In this document: one piece after another, positions 32,565 through 41,700 of the stretch
Layout of the letters: each line of letters opens with the position of its first letter
Numbering within the stretch: position 1 is the first letter of the stretch
Program-made: the position numbers and the translations under genes
Notes under the pieces: model-generated
Told to the model about the DNA's origin: nothing
What the model saw: only the letters and a program-made list of their open reading frames with translations
Databases searched by the model: none
Origin: an uncultured Ruminiclostridium sp.
GTDB taxonomy: Bacteria > Bacillota > Clostridia > Oscillospirales > Ruminococcaceae
Assembly: GCA_947627695.1 (NCBI GenBank)
Contig: CANQXF010000012.1
Span: forward strand, 1-64,000
Direction of reading: 5' to 3'
DNA length: 64,000 nt

Positions 32565-34736
32565 ATGGAATATTACGCACACAAAATGGACGGCAAAAAG
32601 CAGAATCTAAAAGACCACCTTGAACAAACAGCAGCTCTTGCAAAGGAATTTTCAGTGGATTCTATGAAAGCGATCGCCTGGGCGGCGGGGAAATATCACG
32701 ATTTGGGAAAATACGGACTGACTTTCCAGAAGGAAATACTGGAGAACGACCGCAGCGTAAAATATGAACATTCCTCTCCCGGCGCAATAGAGCTGGGAAA
32801 AGCAGTTCTTACAGAAGAGCAAAAAGCCGTTCTTCCCATGCTGCAATACTGCATTATGGGTCACCACACAGGACTGCCCGACGGCGGAACAAACAGCGAT
32901 ATCGCCTGCAAAAGCACTCTTCACGGAAGATTGAAAAGGAAATATACAGGGAAAAATGATTACAGCGCTTATAAAAATGAGCTAAAAATTGAATTTCCCA
33001 AAATTGAAAAGCGACTGAAAAAGCTTTTTCAAAACCATGATCGAGAGTCGATCGAAAAATACGCGTTTTTTACCCGATATATTTTTTCCTGCCTTACGGA
33101 CGCTGATTATCTCGATACCGAAAAAGTATATTCTCCCGAGATCGACAGGGAATTAAAAAGCGATTTTGAAACGGCGTATACCATGCTTGACGAATGGCAG
33201 ACAAATTTTCCCACCGACACAGAGCTTCAGCGCGCAAGACCACGCCTGCTGGAGCAAGCGCTGCGCAATTCGGCAGACTCAAAGAGCATAAGCATACTCA
33301 ATATGCCCACAGGAAGCGGAAAAACCTATTGCAGCCTTAAGCTTGCCTTTGAAAAGATAAGATCATCAGGGAAAAAGCGCATTATCTACGTCATCCCCTA
33401 CACCAGCATAATCGAGCAAACTGCAAAATTTATCAACGATATTTTCGGCAATTTCGTTAACATTCTTCAGCATCATTCAAATTACAGCTATGAGCCTGAT
33501 GAAAACGCCTCAGATGAGGAAGTGTCAACAGCGGAAAAGCTGCGCAGATCCGCCGAGAACTGGAACGCTCCCATAATAGTTACCACAAGCGTACAGTTCT
33601 TTCAGTCCTTGTATCATTACAGAAGCTCTTCGTTAAGAAAGCTACACAATATGGCGGATTCCGTAATAATTTTCGACGAGGTACATCTGCTGCCTGTGGA
33701 GCTGCTTCAGCCTTGCCTGAGAGCCATCGGCTGCGTAACAAAATATCTTAACAGCGAAGCGATATTCCTTTCAGCGACAATGCCTGATTATTCCGAATTA
33801 TTCAGAAGATATATGCCTGGCTGTGAATTTTCGGAGCTTATCTCTGACAAGTCGGATTTTGCTTACTTTAAAAAATGTAAATACACCTATTTAAAAGACG
33901 CCGATTATGAAAGCGTTGTGGAAAAATCTCAAGGCTTCAGATCAAGCCTGATAGTGGTCAATAAAAAGAAGACCGCCGCAGAGATATACAAATTGCTGTC
34001 GGGAAACCGTTTCCACCTGTCTGCCTCTATGACTCCCAAACATCGATCAGACGTTATTGAGAAGATCCGCACCTGCCTTAAAAACGAAGAGCAAGTCACT
34101 GTTGTTTCCACCTCGCTTATCGAAGCGGGCGTCGACCTGGATTTCGAGGCGGTTTTCAGAGAGACGGCGGGACTTGACAGTATCCTCCAGTCAGGAGGTC
34201 GGTGCAATCGTGAGGGCAGGAACGAAAGCGGCAGCGTCTATATATTTGATACAGGCGATCAAATGAACGGTGAATTTGAAACCCGCGCCGAGATCGTGAG
34301 AGAACTGCTGGAGGAGGGATATGATATTTCTTCTGACGCAGCTGTCAGAGAGTATTATGAAAGGCTTTTCAAAAATTATTATGACAGTATAGAAGATAAT
34401 ACCATATATACAGCAGGTATGGAGTTTGACAGAATACCTTTCCGCAAATACGCCGAAGACTTCCGTTTCATAAGTGAGGAGACCGTCAGCGTCGTGATAA
34501 ATAACTGCGACGAAGCAAACAAAGCGCTGAAAAAAATACGTTCAGGCGGCTTGAAGTACAAGCGTGAATTGCAGCAATATTCCGTTTCGCTTCGTATTCG
34601 CGATGAATTTAAAACCGCAGCGGAAAAGGGTACGATAAGCGAGCTATCAGATGGAGTATACGTTCTTGGCAACAACGATTATTATAATCCGGAAACGGGG
34701 CTTGACTCATATGTGACAGATGACAAAATAATTTGA
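32565..34736 (+). CDS. cas3: CRISPR-associated nuclease-helicase Cas3 (type I-C)
   Basis: A 723-aa Cas3 that unwinds and cuts DNA marked by Cascade. The N-terminal HD nuclease has KYHDLGKYG near residue 45 and MGHHTGLPDGG. The superfamily 2 helicase has Walker A MPTGSGKTYCS (~250), FDEVHLLP (~370), SATMPDY and the C-terminal QSGGRCNREGR. Length is normal and all key residues are present. ATG 32565 lies 9 nt after AAAGGAG; a TTG 1 codon earlier is less likely. It is followed by its own terminator, so it is transcribed separately from the Cascade genes. Confidence 0.93.
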   Translation: MEYYAHKMDGKKQNLKDHLEQTAALAKEFSVDSMKAIAWAAGKYHDLGKYGLTFQKEILENDRSVKYEHSSPGAIELGKAVLTEEQKAVLPMLQYCIMGHHTGLPDGGTNSDIACKSTLHGRLKRKYTGKNDYSAYKNELKIEFPKIEKRLKKLFQNHDRESIEKYAFFTRYIFSCLTDADYLDTEKVYSPEIDRELKSDFETAYTMLDEWQTNFPTDTELQRARPRLLEQALRNSADSKSISILNMPTGSGKTYCSLKLAFEKIRSSGKKRIIYVIPYTSIIEQTAKFINDIFGNFVNILQHHSNYSYEPDENASDEEVSTAEKLRRSAENWNAPIIVTTSVQFFQSLYHYRSSSLRKLHNMADSVIIFDEVHLLPVELLQPCLRAIGCVTKYLNSEAIFLSATMPDYSELFRRYMPGCEFSELISDKSDFAYFKKCKYTYLKDADYESVVEKSQGFRSSLIVVNKKKTAAEIYKLLSGNRFHLSASMTPKHRSDVIEKIRTCLKNEEQVTVVSTSLIEAGVDLDFEAVFRETAGLDSILQSGGRCNREGRNESGSVYIFDTGDQMNGEFETRAEIVRELLEEGYDISSDAAVREYYERLFKNYYDSIEDNTIYTAGMEFDRIPFRKYAEDFRFISEETVSVVINNCDEANKALKKIRSGGLKYKRELQQYSVSLRIRDEFKTAAEKGTISELSDGVYVLGNNDYYNPETGLDSYVTDDKII

Positions 34737-34756
34737 CGATAGACCTTAATAAATTA

Positions 34757-34792
34757 GATGGACATTCCCGATACGGGAATGTCCATCTTTTT
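34757..34792 (+). terminator. Terminator between cas3 and cas5
   Basis: GATGGACATTCCCG pairs with CGGGAATGTCCATC, loop ATA, then T5. Confidence 0.92.
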
Positions 34793-34944
34793 GTCTTATA
34801 AAAAACAAAAATAATTTCAACTCACTGCTTTTCGCAAACTTTTGACAATTATATTATACCATATTTATTTTTATATGTCAAACAAAGAAGTTATCTTGTA
34901 AAAAATTAACAAATATTTATATAAAATTTTGAAAGGCGACTTAA

Positions 34945-34973
34945 TTGACAAATACATTATATGATGTTATAAT
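34945..34973 (+). promoter_or_regulatory. Perfect consensus promoter for cas5-cas8-cas7
   Basis: TTGACA, 17-nt spacer, TATAAT: full sigma-A consensus with optimal spacing, 25 bp before the cas5 start. Confidence 0.92.
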
Positions 34974-34998
34974 AAACACAAATAAAGGAGATGATTAT

Positions 34999-35718
34999 AT
35001 GAGCTATGGATTTAAGATCATTGCCGAAGGCGATTATGCCTTATTTACCATACCGTCGATGAAAACAGAGCGTGTCAGTTTTGACGTGCCCACCGTTTCG
35101 GCCCTTAAAGGCCTGATAGAATCTGTCTACTGGAAACCGCCAATTTGCTATGTCATAGACAAGATCGTTGTTTACAATCCCATAAAATTCACAAACATCA
35201 GAAGAAATGAGGTAAAGAGCAAGATACCGCTTTCCGCTGTAAAAGGGCAGATGAAAGGCACGGGTTCGCCGGTGATATATACCTCGGAGGAACGCAGTCA
35301 GCGTTCGGCAATGATACTTAAAGACGTGAAGTACGGCATTGAGTTTCATTTTGAGCTTACGGGACTTAAATCCGACAAGGAGGACGAATGCGAGGAAAAG
35401 CACTATAACATTATGCTCCGCAGATTGACGAACGGTCAGTTTTTCCGTCAGCCTTACTTTGGCTGCCGTGAATTTCCCGTAAAGCGGATAGAGCTTGTGG
35501 AGGAGTTTGACCTTTCGCAGGTGGACGATTCTCTCAAGGGCGATATCGACCTGGGATATATGCTGTACGGTCTGAAATTTGAGGACAACGGTATTCCCAT
35601 AAACGGCGACTGGGAGCATCCGATATTTTCCGACAAAGCTGATGCGATGTACTACCGTCCGCATATGATAGACGGTGTTATCGACGTTGCCCGTTACAGG
35701 GGAGGTATAGTATGCTGA
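34999..35718 (+). CDS. cas5c: Cas5c (crRNA-processing Cascade subunit)
   Basis: A 239-aa Cas5d/Cas5c protein. In type I-C this subunit replaces Cas6 and cuts the repeat RNA, then caps the 5' handle of the crRNA. The N-terminus SYGFKIIAEGDYALFTIPSMK with VSFDVPTVSALKGLIESVYWKP and the C-terminal REFPVKRIELVEEFD and MYYRPHMIDGVIDV are typical of the family. ATG 34999 follows AAAGGAG; the frame extends back into the promoter but that part is not coding. Overlaps cas8c by 7 nt. Confidence 0.92.
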   Translation: MSYGFKIIAEGDYALFTIPSMKTERVSFDVPTVSALKGLIESVYWKPPICYVIDKIVVYNPIKFTNIRRNEVKSKIPLSAVKGQMKGTGSPVIYTSEERSQRSAMILKDVKYGIEFHFELTGLKSDKEDECEEKHYNIMLRRLTNGQFFRQPYFGCREFPVKRIELVEEFDLSQVDDSLKGDIDLGYMLYGLKFEDNGIPINGDWEHPIFSDKADAMYYRPHMIDGVIDVARYRGGIVC

Positions 35719-37550
35719 TAAACGCCTTATGCGAATACGAAAATTTAAGGGAAAAGACCGACTCTACGCCCGAAGGCTGGGAAAAGCAGTCTGTGCATTA
35801 TCTGATAATTCTTTCCTCCGATGGCAGGATAGCGAACATTCTTGATATTCGCACGCCTTACAAAGCCCATGATAAAAAGGGCAGGGAAAAGACGGCTTAC
35901 AAGCCGAAAGACGTTCTGCTTCCAAAGCGCTCGCAAAAGTCGGGTATTGAATCCAATTATGTAGAACACCGTGCCCTTTACATATTCGGGCTGAATTATG
36001 ATAAGAAAAGCGGAAAGTTTACTCCCGAAGACAAAACCGACAAAGCAAATAAATCCCACAGCGCTTTTGTAAAGCACGAGCTTGAATTTATGAACGGGCT
36101 TGATTCTCCTGCTTGCAACGCTTACAGGAGCTTTATTGAAAGCTGGGTCCCTGAAAATGAGACCGAGAATACCCAACTTATGAAACTGGGCAAGAATATT
36201 GAAAATGCGTATTTCGCATTTTCACTCGGCGTCGGCAAGCCATATCTTCAGCAGGACGCTCAGCTTATGGAAAAATATAATGCGATCCTGTCCGCTGAAA
36301 CAAAGCGGCAAAGCGAAAGCGCCAACACTGCCGTATGCGGGATCTTAGGACAAAGGCTCCCTATTGCCAGACTTCACGATAAGGTGACTTTTCCGTTCGG
36401 ACAACCCTCAGGAAGTCAGCTTGTCAGTATGAACGATACCGCCTTTGAGTCCTACGGCAAGACCCAGTCCTATAACAGCAACGTTTCCGAGCTTGCTATG
36501 AAGAAGTATACTTCTGCGCTGAAGTATCTTCTCAGCGACCCGGCTCACCATTTTATTATCGGAAAAATGACCGTTATTTTCTTTGCTATGAAAGAGAATG
36601 ACACTTCAGAATGTAATATGATGCTGAACCTGACAGCGGGAAGATACAGCGCCGTTGACAGCGCAGCGGAAGGAGACATTAAAGGCGCAGGAGAGCACAT
36701 AATATCAGGCGTTGCCCCGGATACGGAGCAGTTAGAGAGCGTTGATAAAAGCGCCGCTTTTTATATTGCGGGATTTACTCCCAACGGTCCTCGCATATGC
36801 CAGAAATTTATTCTGAAAGACAGCTTCGGAAACATTGTGAAGAACCTGCGGAAGCATCAGGATGACCTTCGTATCAGAGAAGATTCCGACCGTCAGATAT
36901 ATTTCAGCGGAATAAAAAAAGAGCTTCTTCAGCCCCAAAAGGGCGGCAAAAGCGACAAGTCTTCAAACGATGACGTTCCGCCGCCCATTATGTCAAGCAT
37001 AATGCACGCTGCGTTTACAGGCTCAAAATACCCCGACGGTATGCTTGCGACCGTCATTGAAAGGATAAAAAGGGACAGCGACGACGATAAAAACAAATTC
37101 ATAAAACTCAACGACACAAGAGTAGGAATGATAAAAGCCTGCCTTGTTCGTAAACATCGGGAGGAGGTGATCACTATGTCATGGAATATGGAGAATAAAA
37201 ATCCTGCTTATCTCTGCGGAGGACTGTTTGCGATTTATGAAAAGATACAGCGTGATTCTGTCGAAGGCACACTTAACACCACCATCAAGGATTCATATTT
37301 TTCATCTGCATGCTCAAGACCTTATGTTGTATTCCCCAGGCTTGCAATTCTGTCAAACAATCATATGAGAAAGCTGGAGACAAATGCAACTATTTTTTAT
37401 TCAAAAATGATACAGGAAATTGTTGACGGACTGGACGGAGAATTTCCCAAAACTCTCAGTCTTGACGACCAGGGACGTTTTATCATCGGATATTACCAGA
37501 TGAACCAGAAGCTTTATACTTCAAACAAAAAAGACGAAAGGAAAGATTGA
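35712..37550 (+). CDS. cas8c: Cas8c (Csd1), large Cascade subunit
   Basis: A 612-aa Csd1/Cas8c protein, which recognises the PAM and recruits Cas3. The opening MLINALCEYENL, then YLIILSSDGRIANILDIR, the central KLGKNIENAYFAFSLGVGKP and the C-terminal NPAYLCGGLFAIYEKIQRDS are characteristic. The length is normal. In the last third GGTSS-type low-complexity is absent, and an internal Cas11c start could lie in the C-terminal part (as in other type I-C operons), but I cannot identify one with confidence. Followed 1 nt later by cas7c. Confidence 0.92.
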   Translation: MLINALCEYENLREKTDSTPEGWEKQSVHYLIILSSDGRIANILDIRTPYKAHDKKGREKTAYKPKDVLLPKRSQKSGIESNYVEHRALYIFGLNYDKKSGKFTPEDKTDKANKSHSAFVKHELEFMNGLDSPACNAYRSFIESWVPENETENTQLMKLGKNIENAYFAFSLGVGKPYLQQDAQLMEKYNAILSAETKRQSESANTAVCGILGQRLPIARLHDKVTFPFGQPSGSQLVSMNDTAFESYGKTQSYNSNVSELAMKKYTSALKYLLSDPAHHFIIGKMTVIFFAMKENDTSECNMMLNLTAGRYSAVDSAAEGDIKGAGEHIISGVAPDTEQLESVDKSAAFYIAGFTPNGPRICQKFILKDSFGNIVKNLRKHQDDLRIREDSDRQIYFSGIKKELLQPQKGGKSDKSSNDDVPPPIMSSIMHAAFTGSKYPDGMLATVIERIKRDSDDDKNKFIKLNDTRVGMIKACLVRKHREEVITMSWNMENKNPAYLCGGLFAIYEKIQRDSVEGTLNTTIKDSYFSSACSRPYVVFPRLAILSNNHMRKLETNATIFYSKMIQEIVDGLDGEFPKTLSLDDQGRFIIGYYQMNQKLYTSNKKDERKD

Positions 37551-37551
37551 T

Positions 37552-38415
37552 ATGGATAACGCTATCAAAAACAGATACGAATTTGTAATGCTCTTTGATG
37601 TGGAGAACGGAAATCCCAACGGGGACCCTGATGCGGGCAATATGCCCAGAATCGACCCTGAAACCACAATAGGTATTGTTACCGATGTCTGCCTTAAAAG
37701 GAAGATAAGAAATTTCGTAGAGCTTTGCAAGGAGGGCGAGCCAGGATATAATATCCTCGTCAAGGCAGACCGTTCCCTCAATTCAAAATTTACCGAAGCA
37801 TATGACGTCTGCGGCCTTGAAAAAGGTATGAAAGGCAAAAAGCCGGATGACGTTAAAGTTGCGCAGGAGTATATGTGCAGGAATTATTACGACATTCGCA
37901 CTTTCGGCGCTGTAATGAGTACGGGCAATGACCAGTGCGGTGTTGTTCGAGGTCCTGTTCAGATAACTTTTGCAAAGAGTCTTGACCCCGTGTATTTTCA
38001 GGATATTACAATTACGCGTCAGGCGGTGACCACTGAAGAAAATTTTAAGGAAAAGAAGTCTGAAATGGGAAAGAAGAACATAGTTTCCTACGGACTTTAC
38101 CGTGCGGAGGGATATATTTCCGCAAAGCTTGCTCAAAAGGTAACAGGGTTTTCCGAAGACGACCTTGAACTGCTCTGGACTGCGATAATCAATATGTTTG
38201 AATACGACAGGAGCGCCGCAAGGGGAAAAATGTGCATGAGAAAGTTATACGTTTTCAAACATGATTCCGAATTGGGAAACGCCCCCGCGCAAGCTCTCTT
38301 TGACAAGATAAAGGTGGAGAGAACCGGCAGCTCCGTGCCGAGAAGCTTCACCGATTACACCGTAACCGTGGATCATGATATGCCTGCGGGAGTGGAGCTT
38401 ATTGAGAAGATATGA
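37552..38415 (+). CDS. cas7c: Cas7c (Csd2), Cascade backbone
   Basis: A 287-aa Csd2/Cas7 that polymerises along the crRNA. Signature: YEFVMLFDVENGNPNGDPDAG at the N-terminus, RTFGAVMSTG in the middle, and FEYDRSAARGKMCMRKLYVF near the end. Complete, with SD GAAAGGA before ATG. In intact type I-C loci cas4, cas1 and cas2 follow; here the CRISPR array starts 11 bp after the stop codon. Confidence 0.93.
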   Translation: MDNAIKNRYEFVMLFDVENGNPNGDPDAGNMPRIDPETTIGIVTDVCLKRKIRNFVELCKEGEPGYNILVKADRSLNSKFTEAYDVCGLEKGMKGKKPDDVKVAQEYMCRNYYDIRTFGAVMSTGNDQCGVVRGPVQITFAKSLDPVYFQDITITRQAVTTEENFKEKKSEMGKKNIVSYGLYRAEGYISAKLAQKVTGFSEDDLELLWTAIINMFEYDRSAARGKMCMRKLYVFKHDSELGNAPAQALFDKIKVERTGSSVPRSFTDYTVTVDHDMPAGVELIEKI

Positions 38416-38426
38416 ACAATCTGGCA

Positions 38427-38586
38427 GTCAATACGGGGCGTGTGAGTTGAAATTTTGTTTGGCAGCATCGTTCTGACCGCCCCTGACGTCACGCCCCACA
38501 CGGGGCGTGTGAGTTGAAATTTCCATACAGCGCCTCCTGTTGTTGTGCTTTGCGTCACGCCCCACACAAAACGTGTGATTTGAAAT
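38427..38586 (+). CRISPR. Remnant type I-C CRISPR array: 3 repeats, 2 spacers
   Basis: The full repeat is 33 nt (38488-38520), beginning GTCACGCCCCACACGGGG and ending GAGTTGAAAT, with the type I-C palindromic core and GAAAT tail. Repeat 1 (38427-38453) has lost about 6 nt of the 5' arm. Repeat 3 (38554-38586) is degenerate, with AAAA for GGGG and ATTTG for AGTTG, as expected of a distal repeat. Spacers are 34 nt (38454-38487) and 33 nt (38521-38553). There is no leader. Spacer matches elsewhere in the window were not seen. Confidence 0.9.
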
Positions 38587-38654
38587 AACAAACTTATTAT
38601 CACAGACAAAAAGCAGTCAACGCCAATATTCTCTCAACACAAATAACCAAAGAA

Positions 38655-38688
38655 AAAACCACCGCCCCTCTCCACGAGAGGGGCGGTA
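38655..38688 (-). terminator. Terminator of the subtilase gene
   Basis: ACCGCCCCTC (38661-38670) pairs with GAGGGGCGGT (38678-38687); on the minus strand it is followed by a T6 run. Confidence 0.88.
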
Positions 38689-38711
38689 ATTCATATCCAT
38701 TTATCCGCCGT

Positions 38712-41700
38712 TTACTTTTTTGAACGTTTCTTCATCTTAGGAGAAAGAACAAACATACCCACAGCGGAAGCGGCCATAGCCGATGCCCAGAACACAGGAA
38801 GCCCATTTGCGGTATTGGGATTGTCGTCGGGCTCATCAGGAGAGGGAGGCGTAGGCTCGTCAACGGGAGGCTCCGGCTCACTGGGCGTAGGAGGCGTGGG
38901 CGGATTGGGAGTAGGCTCAACAGGCTTTTTCCAGTCGGGCATAATAGGCTCCTCAACAGGCTCACGAACGAACACGCCGTTGTAATAAGCGTCACCCATA
39001 GCATAAACCGACGTAAGACTTGCGTCGTTTACGTCAAAGAGGTACAGGTAAGGCTCAGGCGTATCGCCGTTGCCGTAAATTCCGCCGCCTGCAAAGTCAC
39101 GCACCGCGTATATCAGACCTGTCATCTCGTCCACGAAGAAGCTGCGGCTGCTTGAAGGCTCGCTCCAGTAGCCCTGTACAAGTGCAACTGAAGTAAGCTC
39201 GCCTGTTTCAACGTCGATAGCGGTGAACATACCGGTATCAAAAGCATTTACAGCGTAAAGCTGACCGTCTATGACCACCAGGTTGCTGAACGCAAGCTCT
39301 TCGGACTCAGTTATTACGGTAAGCTCGCCTGTTGTAACGTCCACCTCATAGAGGAAGGAGTATGCGCAGTAGAATCCGTATTCTGAAACCGCCATTGCGT
39401 TTGCGGCAAGATACATCTTTCCGTTTTCAGCGTTATACGCCATATCCACGGGAATAACAGGATAGCTTTCGCCGTCCCAGCTTTCATATGCACCGAATTC
39501 GACCTGACCCAGCTTTGTTCTCTCGAATGTGTACGGGTCAATAGAGTAGAATCCGCCGTCAACGCCGTAAGCGTAGATAACGTCTTCGCTCTGAACATAG
39601 TAGGAAGCCTTCAGCAGCTCTTCGCCCTCTGCGTCTTTGCGTACGGCGGTAGGAACGCCGCTTTCGTCAAAGCTTACCCACTGTGTGTTAGTCTCGTCAT
39701 AAGCAAATACCTTGCGTTTAACTGAGGGAACGATAATAGTTATCGTTGCGGTGTGACCCTTGCTGTCTGTTACCGTTACGGTAGCAACGCCCGGTGCAAC
39801 GCCTGTAACAACGCCGTTTTCGTCCACAGTGACGATAGAGGTATCGCTTGATGTCCAGACGAGAGTGTCGTCAACGCTGCTTACGCTGACAGGCAATACG
39901 GTAGCATTAAGCTCAGCCTTTTCACCTACGGGAACAACTTCGGTATCCTTATCGAATACAACGCCTTCGGGTTCAACGTTTTCGGGAATAACGGGAGCTT
40001 CGCCGGGAACTGTGTACAGCGAGGTAACGATAGCGCCGCCTGCAACCATACCAAGCTCGGTAGCAGCACCTGTTTCAAGGTCTACCAGATACAGACCGCC
40101 CGTCACGCTGTCAACGTCGGTATAAGTCCAGTAAGTGTTTCCTGTATTGGTATCAAAGTGCATACTCTGCAAGCCTGTGCAGTTAGTAAGACCTGTCGGA
40201 CCTACTTCCTCTGCGTCGGCAGTATCACTGCTCAGCTTGTAAAGCGTGCCCTCCTCGCTTACTGCGTACAGCTGACCCTTATCGTCGCAGGCAACTGCCA
40301 CCAGCGTAAGGTCAGTGTCGCCGACTACTGTAACGTCGCCTGTTTCAGTGTCTATTTCGAGGAGCTTTCCGCCCGATTCAACTGCAAAGAGAGTTCCTCT
40401 TGTGTAATCAAACGCCATATCGCGGATAGAGTATGTGATACGTCCAAGCGTTTCAGCGGCAAAGTCCGCCTCAGTATCAAACGTCATCAGGTAGGTGTAG
40501 TATTCCTCGTTTTCATCTGCGTCCTGAACGTATGCATAGATCTTTCCGTCATAATATGCGCCTGCGAAAACGGAAGTCTCCGTTTCAAAGAGATCCTGAT
40601 TTATAACGTCTGCGAACGTAGGATCAATATCGCTGAAGCTTATCCACAGTCCGTAAGGAGAACCTGAATAATCCTGAAGTATATTGCCGTAAAGATTTCC
40701 TGCGGGAGGAAGTACCTTTACTTCAGCAGTCAGTGTTATATCTCCCACCTTGACCGTCAGCGTGGTCTTTCCGGGCTTCAGACCGCTGATAACGCCGTCC
40801 TCGCTTACAGTAGCAAGAGAAGTGTCTGCTATTTCATAGGTTATTGTGCTGCTGGAGTTCCAAGGCTCAACATTAACGCTTACAGCGGCTTTTCCGCCTG
40901 CAAGAACTTGTATAAGCTCAGGCATTGAAGCGTCGGTCGCCTTTACGTCGGGAACGTCGGGTTCGTTTTCAACGATCTCCAGCAAGCCCATATTCATAGC
41001 TATGCCTTCAAGCTCCATCTGCAAGATACCGCCGATATATACACTGTCAAAGGTCTCGGCGTCTATCCAAACAAGCTGACCCCAGTCGTTAGCCCAGAAC
41101 AAAGCGTCGTTTGCATCTGAATAAACCAGAGAAGCGTATCCTGAAGGACCCATCTCCACAGGTATGGGAGCATAGTCTGTTGCGATGAATTCGCCGTCAT
41201 TCAGCTCCGCCTTTACTATCTGCAGCTCATAGAAATCATTGAGAGAAACGAAGTAGAAATTGCCCGAATAATCTATTGCCATTCCGTAAGAGGGCTGACC
41301 TATGACAGAGGTGTCGATCTGGGAAACCGTCTGTGTTTCGCCGTTATTTACGTTTATCTTCACCAGTTCATATGTGGTGATCCTCTCCCACATTGAGCCG
41401 ACAGTGGTCTCCTTTATACCGTACATAAATCCGTCTGCATAGTTGAATGCCATTGCGGTTATCATCGGTTCGGCATTGCCCACCTTTACGCCATTCATCG
41501 TATCAGCGTCCAGCTTGTAGTAGCTTCCGCTTGCGTCATATGCGTAAACCTTTCCGTCACGGTAAGCGGCGGCGGTTATCGCATAGCTCGGGCTGATACT
41601 GTCAAACATCACGCTTGCGGAAGCGTCAGAAGCGTCCACCTTGATGAACTGATAGTAACCTGATGCGTCAAAGAGCCTCAGATCGCCCTGGGGGTCGATA

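Noticed and set aside
38587..38711. Further CRISPR repeats after 38586
   Set aside because: No GAAAT-ending or GTCACGCC-beginning copy appears; the stretch holds only the minus-strand terminator.
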